The notes: generated by a model not told the origin, from the letters alone. Shown: positions 1-7,601, counted from the first letter of the stretch. The stretch: 12,784 nucleotides of DNA from DATKDP01 sp035546335 (GCA_035546335.1 DATKDP010000077.1:1-12784); one strand, 5' to 3'. Made by a program: numbers and translations.

Positions 1-2
1 GT

Positions 3-97
3 GGGGGGTGGGTGTGAGCGAAGGATCTGCGATCGGCAACTGTCTGAGAACGCAGATCCTTCGCTCACACCCTCCCCTCCGCCTCGCTCAGGATGAC
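3..97. repeat. Long perfect inverted repeat with adjoining dispersed-repeat motif
   Basis: Bases 10-31 and 51-72 are perfect reverse complements (22 bp) around a 19-nt loop (32-50). After one mismatch, G-rich 3-8 can pair with C-rich 74-79. The right arm contains GATCCTTCGCTC, and 82-97 read CCTCGCTCAGGATGAC. On the minus strand this resembles the GTCATCCTGAGCG...GAAGGATC type of intergenic repeat that I recall as common in many environmental bacterial assemblies. There is no U-tract, so this is not an intrinsic terminator. It lies beyond the rpoD terminator and carries no credible gene. The pairing is seen directly; the family resemblance is recollection. Confidence 0.8.
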
Positions 98-141
98 GGG
101 AGGACGCGGTGTCTTTTTCGCGTTAGGCTTCGCGCTGACAC

Positions 142-172
142 AAAAAAGCCGCGGCAGGTGCCGCGGCTTTTT
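142..172 (-). terminator. Intrinsic terminator downstream of rpoD (bidirectional)
   Basis: An 8-bp GC-only stem (GCCGCGGC at 148-155 and 160-167) encloses the loop AGGT. It is flanked by six A (142-147) and five T (168-172), so it can terminate transcription from either strand. It lies 25 nt past the rpoD stop codon and should end the rpsU-mutS2-dnaG-rpoD transcript. Confidence 0.9.
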
Positions 173-197
173 GCTTATTTTCGTTGCGGGGCCGTTT

Positions 198-1991
198 TCA
201 GAACGTCGCATCGAGAAAGGGGCGGAGTTTTTTCGACCGAGAGGGGTGGCGCAGCTTTCGAAGCGCCTTCGATTCGATCTGGCGGATGCGCTCGCGGGTG
301 ACGTTGAACGAGCGACCGACCTCCTCGAGGGTGTGCTCGGAGCCGTCACCGACGCCGAAGCGCATCTTCAGCACCTGTTCCTCGCGCGGAGTGAGAGTGC
401 GAAGTACTTTGCTCGTCTGCTCTTTCAGGTTCGAGACGATCACATGGTCGATGGGGGAGATCACACCGCGATCCTCGATGAAGTCTCCGAGATGCGAATC
501 CTCTTCTTCTCCGATGGGAGTCTCGAGGGAGATCGGCTCCTGGGCGATCTTCATGATCTTCCGAACCTTCGAGACGGGCATGTCCATCCGCTTGGCGATC
601 TCTTCGGCGGACGGTTCCCGGCCGAGCTCCTGGACGAGCGAGCGTGAGGTGCGCGTGAGCTTGTTGATCGTCTCGATCATGTGGACCGGGATGCGGATGG
701 TGCGCGCCTGGTCGGCGATCGCGCGGGTGATCGCCTGGCGGATCCACCACGTCGCATAGGTCGAGAACTTGTAGCCGCGGCGATACTCGAACTTCTCGAC
801 CGCCTTCATCAGGCCGATGTTCCCCTCCTGGATGAGATCGAGGAACTGGAGCCCGCGGTTGGTGTACTTCTTGGCGATGGAGACGACCAGGCGGAGGTTG
901 GCGACGATCAGCTCCTGCTTGGCCTGGTCCGCTTCCTCTTCTCCCTGACGGATCTCGCGGATGGTCTTTTTGATGTCATCGTGGGTCGTGCCGTAGTGGC
1001 CTTCGAGATCGACCAGCCGCACCCGGTACTTGTCGAGACGGCGCCGGTAGAAGCTTCTTCGCTCCTTGTCCTTTTCGCGCTTGAGCGACTGCTCGTCCTT
1101 CCGCATCATCGCCGCGCACTGCGCCAGCTCGCCGTCGATGTCGCGCAGCTTGTTGATCATCCGGTTCCGCGTCTGCGGCGTGAAATCGACGCGGCGCATC
1201 AGGTTCGCCAGATCGAGCTTCCACTTCTCGATGTTCCGCTGCAGGGTGGTCGTCGTCCGGACGGGAACTCTCTTTTCCGTCAGCTTGCTCTTCGCTTCCT
1301 TGATCTTCCGGTCGAGCTTCGCGATCTGTTCGAAGATCCCCACGATCTCGAGCAGCTTGCTCTCCGCGCTCTGAGCCGCTTTCTCCGAATCGATGATGTC
1401 GTCGTCGGAGTTGGCCAGATCGACCATCTCCTTGATGACCTTCGTGTCTCTCCGCGCACTCTCGTTGATCTTCAGGATCTCTTCGAGAATGATCCGGTTC
1501 TGCGAGAGCGCTTTGTAGACCTTCCGCTCCCCCTTCTCGATGCGCTTGGCGATCTCCACCTCTCCCTCGCGATCGAGAAGCTTCACCGTCCCCATCTCTC
1601 GAAGGTACATTCGTACCGGATCGTTCGTCTTGTCGATCACGCCGGAAGCGGCGGCGACGATGTCGGCCTGAACCTCTTCACGCTGGTCGACCTCCTTGTC
1701 CTCGATCGCCCCGTCGATGGTGATCTCTTTCGGCGATGGCAGCTTGTCGATGTCTTCGACGACCTCGATGCCCAGATCGTTCAGGCGGATGTAGATCTCA
1801 TCGAGCTCCTCGGGAAGACTGGTCACGTCCTCCGGCAGAGTCTCGTAGATCTCGTCGTAAAGGAGATAGCCCTTCTCCTTTCCGACGGTGATCAACTGCT
1901 TCACCTCGGAATACTTCTCTTCGACGCTCAAATCGCCGACCCCCTCGTCAATGGATTCCAGCTCGAGACTCGGCGTCCGCAGACGTGTCAT
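198..1991 (-). CDS. rpoD: RNA polymerase primary sigma factor RpoD (sigma-70, group 1)
   Basis: This 597-residue protein is the housekeeping sigma factor that directs core RNA polymerase to promoters. An acidic region 1.1-like domain (about 1-85) is followed by region 1.2 (DPVRMYLREMG, about 124-134). A charged non-conserved segment spans about 145-350. Regions 2.1-2.4 (about 355-445) include KFSTYATWWIRQAITRAIAD, the core-binding and -10 recognition part. Region 3 spans about 446-520. Region 4 (about 528-597) has the TRERIRQIE helix-turn-helix for the -35 element. The start ATG at 1991 follows GGAG at about 10 nt; an upstream in-frame ATG at 2027 lacks support. It is the last gene of the operon, 228 nt after dnaG and just before a strong terminator. 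Presence of region 1.1 and the full length argue for the primary sigma factor rather than an alternative one. Confidence 0.98.
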   Translation of the reverse strand: MTRLRTPSLELESIDEGVGDLSVEEKYSEVKQLITVGKEKGYLLYDEIYETLPEDVTSLPEELDEIYIRLNDLGIEVVEDIDKLPSPKEITIDGAIEDKEVDQREEVQADIVAAASGVIDKTNDPVRMYLREMGTVKLLDREGEVEIAKRIEKGERKVYKALSQNRIILEEILKINESARRDTKVIKEMVDLANSDDDIIDSEKAAQSAESKLLEIVGIFEQIAKLDRKIKEAKSKLTEKRVPVRTTTTLQRNIEKWKLDLANLMRRVDFTPQTRNRMINKLRDIDGELAQCAAMMRKDEQSLKREKDKERRSFYRRRLDKYRVRLVDLEGHYGTTHDDIKKTIREIRQGEEEADQAKQELIVANLRLVVSIAKKYTNRGLQFLDLIQEGNIGLMKAVEKFEYRRGYKFSTYATWWIRQAITRAIADQARTIRIPVHMIETINKLTRTSRSLVQELGREPSAEEIAKRMDMPVSKVRKIMKIAQEPISLETPIGEEEDSHLGDFIEDRGVISPIDHVIVSNLKEQTSKVLRTLTPREEQVLKMRFGVGDGSEHTLEEVGRSFNVTRERIRQIESKALRKLRHPSRSKKLRPFLDATF

Positions 1992-2219
1992 CGTGGTTCG
2001 CTCCTCTCTGCACAGCCAGCGCCGCAAAGCGCCTGCAGTCGACGGTTTCGTGTGGTGACCTCGCTCGAAGTCGTGATCAGGCTCCTGAAGGAGGGAAGGG
2101 AGGGGATTCGGCCCCCGCTTTCGAGGGTTTCCCTGGGATCGCTACTCTCTCCGCTCATCGTCGAGAACCCCATCGAGATCCCGATGGAGGACATCCAAGT
2201 AATCGTTGGGCGACAATAA

Positions 2220-3953
2220 TTATTTCAATGCATGGAGTCGTTTAGAGAGCTCACCCTTTTCGAGCAGCAGAGAATGCTCTCTTTCGTGGTCACCCTCCCG
2301 TATCGCCTCCTGAAGCTGCAGTTGGATTTCTTTGAGTCGATGGTCCAGAAAACGTCGTTCCATCAGTCGGACGGTCTCTTCCAGGGCCTTGGGGTCGCGC
2401 TCCCCGGCAGGATCCCCCAGCGCGAGCTCTGAGACGCGGGTCAGTTCAGCATCGCCTTTAAGATGGGTTGCGATTGCCGAAAAATCAAGCTCCCGACCCG
2501 CAGAAATCGCCTCCGACACCACTTCGAAGATCGTTTTGCAGGGAAGATCTTCGAAAAGTGCCGGTCTGAGCCGCGAAAAGAGCTTGGGAGGGCATTCCCC
2601 CTCGAGGATCGCCTTGAGGATCTCCTTCTCCCCCGTCGACACCGGCGCCATCGTCATCCGCTCCCCTGGAACCCTCTGACGGCCCCGGACTCTGCTCCAG
2701 ACCGTTTCGAACTCCAGCCTCAGCGTGTCGGCGATCCTCTGCGCGGCGTCGTTCCGCGCGATCGGGTCGCTGGTTGCGGTGAGCAGGGGAACGAAGGCCT
2801 CCAGAGCCTCCCCCTTTTCACGGCTGGTCATCTCGGCCGGACTGGCCACCCACTCCGAAAGAGCGAAGGCGAATACATCCGTCGCCACAGCGAGCTTCTC
2901 GAGGAACCCGTCGATGCCCCGTTCCCTGATCAGGGTGTCGGGATCGTGACCGGCGCCCACATCGACGATGGCGACCTCGAGGCCTGCCGAGAGGAGGATG
3001 GGCGCCCCGCGGAGGGCGGCGCTCCGACCGGCAGAATCGCCGTCGTAACAGATGAGCACGCGACGCGCCAGCCGGCGAAGGAGCGACGCCTGACCGGCGG
3101 TCAGCGATGTGCCCATCGAAGCGACCACGCCCGGGACACCGGCGTGGTCGAGAGCGATCGCATCGAAATAGCCTTCGACGAGAATGGCGCGCTCCGTCTT
3201 GCGAATCTTGTCTTTCGCGCGCTGGACGTTGTAGAGAAGGGCCGACTTGTTGAACAGCTCGGACTCGGGCGAGTTGAGATATTTCGGATCGTTGCCGTCG
3301 AGGCTCCGGCCGCCGAAACCGATCAGCGTTCCTCCCTCGGAGTGGATCGGAATCATCAGCCGGTTGCGGAAACGATCGTAGAACCCGCTGCCGCTCTTTC
3401 TGGGAAGGGCGAGCCCGGCGGCTTCGATTCGCTGCGGCGAGTATTTCCCGCCGAGACGGGTGAGCAGATAGTCCCACGAGTCTGGCGCGTATCCGAAGCC
3501 GTACTTGTTCCAGATCTCCGGATCGATCCCTCGCTGCTGAAGGTACGACTCGGCGAGATTCGGCAGCCAACCGAGGGCCTGATGGAAGGCATTCGCAGCC
3601 TCCTCCACGATCTCGAGAAGGTCGTCCTTGCCGCTCTCCCGCTTCGTCCGGCGAGACGGGAGGGCGATGCCGACGCGGCTCGCCACGTGCTCGACCGCCT
3701 CGGGGAACGTCAGGCGTTCGGTGAGAGTCAAAAATTTGAAGATGTCGCCGCCGGTCTGACAGCCGAAGCAGTAGAAGAATCCCTTCTCCCGGTTGACGTG
3801 AAACGATGGCGTCTTCTCGCGATGGAACGGACAGAGCCCCTTGTAGCTCTTTCCGGCCATCTTCAGCGGGGTGACCTGCGAGACGAACTCGACGATGTCC
3901 GCCGACTGGCGGACCTGCGAGATCAGTGCGTCATTGAGATCGACGAATGCCAT
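2220..3953 (-). CDS. dnaG: DNA primase DnaG
   Basis: The product makes the RNA primers for chromosomal replication at the fork, together with the replicative helicase. Its 577 residues match the usual length (about 580-600). An N-terminal CHC2 zinc-binding domain shows Cys41, His44, Cys62 and Cys65 (CPFH...CFGC). The catalytic core follows, with YGFGYAPD near 151-158. The TOPRIM fold carries the acidic residues expected for metal binding: Glu260 in LVEGYFDA, Asp304 and Asp306 in YDGDSAG, and a DPDT motif near 337. The C-terminal 140 or so residues are the variable helicase-interacting domain. The ATG at 3953 gives the conserved N-terminus, though no strong ribosome-binding site precedes it. 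The gene sits 81 nt after mutS2 and ahead of rpoD, as in the classical macromolecular synthesis operon. Confidence 0.98.
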   Translation of the reverse strand: MAFVDLNDALISQVRQSADIVEFVSQVTPLKMAGKSYKGLCPFHREKTPSFHVNREKGFFYCFGCQTGGDIFKFLTLTERLTFPEAVEHVASRVGIALPSRRTKRESGKDDLLEIVEEAANAFHQALGWLPNLAESYLQQRGIDPEIWNKYGFGYAPDSWDYLLTRLGGKYSPQRIEAAGLALPRKSGSGFYDRFRNRLMIPIHSEGGTLIGFGGRSLDGNDPKYLNSPESELFNKSALLYNVQRAKDKIRKTERAILVEGYFDAIALDHAGVPGVVASMGTSLTAGQASLLRRLARRVLICYDGDSAGRSAALRGAPILLSAGLEVAIVDVGAGHDPDTLIRERGIDGFLEKLAVATDVFAFALSEWVASPAEMTSREKGEALEAFVPLLTATSDPIARNDAAQRIADTLRLEFETVWSRVRGRQRVPGERMTMAPVSTGEKEILKAILEGECPPKLFSRLRPALFEDLPCKTIFEVVSEAISAGRELDFSAIATHLKGDAELTRVSELALGDPAGERDPKALEETVRLMERRFLDHRLKEIQLQLQEAIREGDHEREHSLLLEKGELSKRLHALK

Positions 3954-4034
3954 GCGCGGAGACGATGAACGGGGGCGTCATCGGCCAGAACCGGAAGGGA
4001 GGTGATTCTCTTTCCTCTCGTCCCTACGAGGGCG

Positions 4035-6404
4035 CTAAATATCGAGAACCACGACGGTCGCTCCATCGCCTCCCTCGTTCTGTTCGCCCGGGCGGAACGA
4101 GCGAACACCGCGATGGGTGCGGAGGTACTCGCGAAGTGCCTTGCGCAGCGCTCCTGTCCCGAAGCCGTGGATCAGGCGGATGGCGCTCCTTCCTTCGAGC
4201 AGCGAGCGGTCGATGAATCGATCCGCCTCGTCGAGCGCTTCCTCGACTCTCCGGCCGATGAGGCTCAGCTCGGCCGAGATTTCGACCGCATCGGAGGATG
4301 CCGGTCCCTTTTCACGCCCACGCGCGGCCGCTTTCTCGCGACGCGGTTTTTCGCCCGCGACGGAAACGAGATCACCGAGCTCGGCGCGGACCGTTTTTCC
4401 GCCTACGTCGAGCTGGACGCGCATCCCGTCGATGGCAGCGACGCGGCCCCGGAGCTTCAGCCGGCGATGTTCGACCTCGTCGCCGACGACCAGGGGACGA
4501 TCGACGTCTTCGGGTGTGACCCGTCTGTCGATCTCCCCGACGACGTTCGCGACCAGCTCTCGGGCGTTGATTCGCTCTCGCGCAGAGCGATCGAGCTCTC
4601 GAAGGTGCCGCAGCTCGCTCTGCACGCGGCGTGCGACCTCGTCCTTCAATCGATCGATCTCCTCGCGCACAGTGCGGGAGAGCCCCTTTCGTTCTGCTTC
4701 AATCGCCTCTCGCTCGCGGCGCAGCGCCTCGCGGATCGAGCCGGCCTCGCGCCGCTCCGTCGCCAGCGCATCGGCTTCGGCTGCAGCGTCGGCCATCTTC
4801 TGCTGCAATGCGGCGAGCAGGTTGTCGAACTCTCCATATCGGAGTCCGAGGCGCTCACGAGCACGCTCGACGATGGACCCCGGGAGTCCGATCATTTCCG
4901 CCACTTCGATCGCCCTGCTGCGACCGGGGACGCCGGCGATGAGTCGAAAGGTCGGTCTGCCCGTCTCCGGGTCGAACTCCATTCCTGCGTTGGCGATCCG
5001 CTCGTCGCTGACCGCGAACGTCTTGAGCGCCGACAGGTGCGTGGTCACGATCAGCAGCGATCCGATCGAAAGGACGTGCTCGACGACAGATGCGGCGAGC
5101 GCCGAGCCTTCCTCCGGATCGGTGCCCGATCCGAGCTCGTCGAGCAGAATGAGCGACCGCGGCGTGGTTCCGTGGAGAATCGCCTTCAGCCTCGTCAGAT
5201 ACGCAGTGAACGTCGAGAGATGTTCGAGAACGCTCTGGTCGTCGCCGATCAGAACGTGCAGCGCGTCGACGATGGGGATGACCGTCCCGTCAGCCGCGGG
5301 AACCGGCAGCCCTGCCATGGCCATGGCGACGAGAAGTCCGGCGGTCTTCAGCGCGACGGTTTTTCCACCGGCATTCGGTCCGGTGATCAGAAGGGCGGGA
5401 GTTGTCTCATCGAGGCGGATCGTCACCTGGACGACCGGCACGCCGCCCGGGGTCTCGTCGAACGCGCGACGCCGAAGCTCCGAGAGGCGCTCGTCGAGCA
5501 GAGGATGCCGGGCGCCAAACAACGTCAGCTTCCTGCCGCTGGTGAAGCGCGGCCGAGTGGCTCCGAGATCGGAGGCGATGATGGCACAAGCCTGGAGTCC
5601 ATCGAGCTCGCCAGCGATCTCGATCGACTCGACGATCTCGCCTGCAGCGCCGGTGAGCGCCTGCGAGATTCGCCGTGTGATCCGTGCGATCTCGTCCCGT
5701 TCAGCCAGAAGCAGCTCGGCCAGATCGTTGTTCGATTCGACCACCTGCATCGGCTCGATGAAGAGCGACGCTCCGGACCCCGAGCGCTCGTGCAGAATTC
5801 CCGGAAGGGTGGATCGGTGGTCGGTACGTACAGGAATGCAGTACCGTTCGCCGCGAATCGTGATCAGCGGATCCTGAATCGCCTCGGCATGCCGCGACAT
5901 CAGCTCGACGAGCATCTTCTGGATCGCCGAACGCTTCGCCTGCATTCTGGAACGGATCGAGCGAAGCTCGGCAGATGCCTCCTCCCGCAGCTTCCCGTCC
6001 CGAGTGAAGTAGCGCGATACGGTGGAGACCAGCGAGGAAAGGTCGCTGATCTTCGCCGCCGTCTGCGCGAGCAGTGGATGGCTCCCGGACGCACGGACGA
6101 AGGTCTCACGAAGCGCCTGGGTCGCCTCGACTGCGCGGAGCACCTGCCACGATTCATGCAGCTCGAGCAACCGGTCGGCCTCTGCCACGAAGCGGACATC
6201 GCTCAACCCTCCGAGAGGGATTCCACCCTCGCGAAGGTGAAATCCGAGCATCTCGAAGAGCTCCGCCTGCAATCGCTCGCAGGCTTCGAGCGTCGTTGCC
6301 GGCCTTCGCCGCGCGATCGTGTCACGCCCGAGCGAGGTCTTCGCTTCGAGCGCGATCAGCGTCAGCACGCGATCGAATTCGAGTGAGGAGAGAGTTTGTT
6401 GCAT
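4035..6404 (-). CDS. mutS2: MutS2 family ATPase with C-terminal Smr domain
   Basis: This 789-residue MutS paralogue lacks the mismatch-recognition domain. Members of the family act against recombination intermediates or as sensors that split collided ribosomes (family knowledge). The order is a core/clamp region with coiled coils (about 1-290), then an ATPase with Walker A GPNAGGKT at 342-349 and Walker B LILLDELGSGTDP at 418-430. A THLSALK segment lies near 455-461 and a long charged coiled coil at about 520-620. A KOW-like beta domain spans about 635-685 and the Smr domain about 707-789, with HGFGTG at 746-751. The usual LDLR/LDLH Smr motif reads LSLI at 713-716, losing both polar residues. 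The ATG at 6404 gives the family N-terminus (SLEFDRVL at 7-14). It lies directly after the rpsU terminator U-tract, with no room for a normal ribosome-binding site. The next gene is dnaG. Confidence 0.96.
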   Translation of the reverse strand: MQQTLSSLEFDRVLTLIALEAKTSLGRDTIARRRPATTLEACERLQAELFEMLGFHLREGGIPLGGLSDVRFVAEADRLLELHESWQVLRAVEATQALRETFVRASGSHPLLAQTAAKISDLSSLVSTVSRYFTRDGKLREEASAELRSIRSRMQAKRSAIQKMLVELMSRHAEAIQDPLITIRGERYCIPVRTDHRSTLPGILHERSGSGASLFIEPMQVVESNNDLAELLLAERDEIARITRRISQALTGAAGEIVESIEIAGELDGLQACAIIASDLGATRPRFTSGRKLTLFGARHPLLDERLSELRRRAFDETPGGVPVVQVTIRLDETTPALLITGPNAGGKTVALKTAGLLVAMAMAGLPVPAADGTVIPIVDALHVLIGDDQSVLEHLSTFTAYLTRLKAILHGTTPRSLILLDELGSGTDPEEGSALAASVVEHVLSIGSLLIVTTHLSALKTFAVSDERIANAGMEFDPETGRPTFRLIAGVPGRSRAIEVAEMIGLPGSIVERARERLGLRYGEFDNLLAALQQKMADAAAEADALATERREAGSIREALRREREAIEAERKGLSRTVREEIDRLKDEVARRVQSELRHLRELDRSARERINARELVANVVGEIDRRVTPEDVDRPLVVGDEVEHRRLKLRGRVAAIDGMRVQLDVGGKTVRAELGDLVSVAGEKPRREKAAARGREKGPASSDAVEISAELSLIGRRVEEALDEADRFIDRSLLEGRSAIRLIHGFGTGALRKALREYLRTHRGVRSFRPGEQNEGGDGATVVVLDI

Positions 6405-6405
6405 G

Positions 6406-6429
6406 AAAAAAGGGGGCCGAGGCCCCCTT
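6406..6429 (-). terminator. Intrinsic terminator between rpsU and mutS2
   Basis: Read on the minus strand, the arms AAGGGGGC and GCCCCCTT pair around a 4-nt loop, and a T-run follows. The 3' end of the T-run is one base from the mutS2 start ATG (6404). It should end most rpsU transcripts. Any mutS2-dnaG-rpoD expression from the rpsU promoter must read through it. Confidence 0.88.
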
Positions 6430-6453
6430 CGAATCCAGTGGAAGAATCCGCAC

Positions 6454-6660
6454 TCAATAACCGGTGCGGCGCTCCTCGGCGAGCTTCCGGAGAACTTTCT
6501 TTCTCGCAGCAATCGCCTTGCGCTTCCGCTTCGCGCTCGGCTTCTCGTAGTGTTGTCGCTTCTTCAGTTCGGAGAGAATTCCCGACTTCTCGCACTTCCG
6601 TTTGAACCGTCGCAGCGCGTTCTCGAACGTCTCGTCTTCCTTGACGTGAACGAGAGGCAT
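6454..6660 (-). CDS. rpsU: 30S ribosomal protein S21
   Basis: This 68-residue basic protein is a late-assembling component of the small ribosomal subunit, near the anti-Shine-Dalgarno end of 16S rRNA. The sequence shows the S21 signature: an N-terminal PLVHVKEDETFENALRRFKR stretch, then GILSELKKRQHYEKPSAKRK, then a Lys/Arg-rich tail. Length matches the family (about 55-75 residues). The ATG at 6660 follows a G-rich ribosome-binding stretch (AAGGGGGGG) on the minus strand. A well-formed promoter lies upstream and a strong terminator directly downstream. It is the first gene of a macromolecular synthesis operon with mutS2, dnaG and rpoD. Confidence 0.96.
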   Translation of the reverse strand: MPLVHVKEDETFENALRRFKRKCEKSGILSELKKRQHYEKPSAKRKRKAIAARKKVLRKLAEERRTGY

Positions 6661-6724
6661 TCCCGATCCCCCCCTTCTATACGGCCCTCAGAATCGACCC
6701 TCCCGGTTGATCCGGAATGAGTCC

Positions 6725-6754
6725 ATTCTATTTTTCGGAGCCTGCCGCGGTCAA
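6725..6754 (-). promoter_or_regulatory. Sigma-70-type promoter for rpsU operon
   Basis: On the minus strand, TTGACC (6754-6749) and TAGAAT (6730-6725) are separated by 18 nt. Each box matches five of six consensus bases. The predicted transcription start near 6718 gives a leader of roughly 58 nt before the rpsU ATG. No better promoter was found ahead of mutS2, dnaG or rpoD, although internal promoters cannot be excluded. Confidence 0.72.
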
Positions 6755-6822
6755 TCGTTTCCGTGAGGCTCCGTCTGGTACGCTGTTGAAACCTGCAGCG
6801 GAAGAAGGGATATTCCGCGTGT

Positions 6823-6852
6823 GTGAAATTGTGTTAAGTGACTGATTATAAT
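6823..6852 (+). promoter_or_regulatory. Promoter-like element on the plus strand in the udk-rpsU gap
   Basis: GTGAAA (6823-6828), 18 nt, then a perfect TATAAT (6847-6852) on the plus strand. Transcription would start near 6859, pass through the hairpin at 6864-6896 and run antisense into the 3' end of udk. The -10 lies within the palindrome ATTATAAT, but the minus-strand reading has no acceptable -35. Function is unproven; the segment is notably AT-rich against its surroundings. Confidence 0.35.
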
Positions 6853-6863
6853 GATGTTAGAGT

Positions 6864-6896
6864 GTCCGACGCCGAACAAATAACTCCGGCGCGGAC
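6864..6896. other. Inverted repeat (hairpin) just past the udk stop codon
   Basis: GTCCG plus CGCCG (6864-6868, 6870-6874) pair perfectly with CGGCG plus CGGAC (6887-6896), giving ten base pairs with one bulged A (6869) and a 12-nt AT-rich loop. It lies 12 nt beyond the udk stop. There is no T-tract on the minus strand, so it is not a standard intrinsic terminator. It could stabilise the 3' end of the udk mRNA, or be the 5' hairpin of a plus-strand RNA. Confidence 0.55.
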
Positions 6897-6908
6897 CTCC
6901 CGCGACGC

Positions 6909-7532
6909 TCAGGCCACCAGCTGCTGAATCCGGGAGATGATCGCGTCGAGGGCCACGCGGTTCTCCCCTCCCTCGGGGATGATCAGGTCGGCGTGGCGCT
7001 TCGATGGCTCGACGAACTCCTCATGCATCGGCCGCACCGTGGTCAGGTACTGGCTCACGACCGACTCGAGTGTGCGCCCTCGCGCCTGGGTGTCCCGCAG
7101 CAGCCGGCGAACGAATCGAATGTCCGGCGGCGTGTCGACGAAGAGCTTGATGTCGATTCTTTTTCGGATCTCGGGCTCGGCGAGCACGAGGATGCCTTCG
7201 ACGATCATGACCTTCTTCGGAAGGACACGTCGTGTCGCGTCGCTGCGCGTGTGTGTGGCGAAGTCATAGATCGGCGCTTCGATGGGATTGCCCGCCAGGA
7301 GCTCGTCGATCTGGGCGACCATCAGCGGCGTCTCCAGCGAATCGGGATGGTCGAAGTTGACGTGATGAGTCCGCGCTTGTTCAGCAGTGAGGTGGAAGTC
7401 GCGGTAGTACCAGTCGTGGGAGATCCATTCGATCCGCTCCTGGCCTACGCGCGCGCAGATCGAGCTCGCAACCGTCGTTTTCCCCGAGCCCGTGCCACCG
7501 GCGATCCCGACGATGACTGTTCCCTTGCTCAT
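6909..7532 (-). CDS. udk: Uridine kinase
   Basis: The enzyme phosphorylates uridine (and usually cytidine) to the monophosphate in pyrimidine salvage, in the cytoplasm. At 207 residues it matches the family length. Visible motifs are the P-loop GGTGSGKT (12-19) and HDWYYRD (39-45), equivalent to the DxYY substrate-binding segment. NFDHPD (59-64), PIYDF (87-91), the Walker B-like VMIVEGILVL (108-117), and the lid region RRLLRDTQARGR (142-153) follow. The C-terminal QYLTTVRPMHEEFVEPSK is typical of bacterial Udk. The ATG at 7532 places the P-loop at the expected distance; no strong ribosome-binding site precedes it. It is the last gene of the right-hand minus-strand block, 93 nt after the small CxxC protein gene. 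Phosphoribulokinase is related but fits less well. Confidence 0.95.
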   Translation of the reverse strand: MSKGTVIVGIAGGTGSGKTTVASSICARVGQERIEWISHDWYYRDFHLTAEQARTHHVNFDHPDSLETPLMVAQIDELLAGNPIEAPIYDFATHTRSDATRRVLPKKVMIVEGILVLAEPEIRKRIDIKLFVDTPPDIRFVRRLLRDTQARGRTLESVVSQYLTTVRPMHEEFVEPSKRHADLIIPEGGENRVALDAIISRIQQLVA

Positions 7533-7588
7533 CCGCGTCGACGAGCCGCGCTGGACGATCGGCCGATTCCGAGAAGATGACCGCGACG

Positions 7589-7601
7589 TGTCATTTCGAG
7601 C
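7589..7601. repeat. Short dispersed-repeat fragment (TGTCATTTCGAGC)
   Basis: This 13-mer recurs with one change at 10749-10761 (TGTCACTTCGAGC). Both copies are intergenic. They resemble the GTCATTTCGAGCG part of an intergenic repeat type I recall from many environmental genomes. It lies in the 93-nt gap between the CxxC protein gene and udk. Confidence 0.4.

Noticed and set aside
8..349. Small open frames on both strands over the left-edge repeat and rpoD 3' end
   Set aside because: They translate the inverted repeat and terminator (VILSEAEG-type peptides are repeat artefacts) and have no supporting start signal.
681..2219. 512-codon open frame on the plus strand opposite rpoD
   Set aside because: It is a GC-driven shadow of rpoD, which is unmistakable on the minus strand; the translation has no recognisable domain.
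2463..3968. 501-codon plus-strand frame opposite dnaG
   Set aside because: It is a shadow of DnaG, which has an intact zinc finger and TOPRIM motifs.
4002..6386. Very long plus-strand open frames opposite mutS2 (794 and 586 codons)
   Set aside because: The minus-strand MutS2 has all expected motifs. The antisense translations are Arg/Ser-rich low-quality sequence typical of shadows in GC-rich DNA.
6864..6896. Intrinsic terminator for udk
   Set aside because: The stem is good, but the minus-strand sequence after it has no T-run, so it is reported only as a hairpin.
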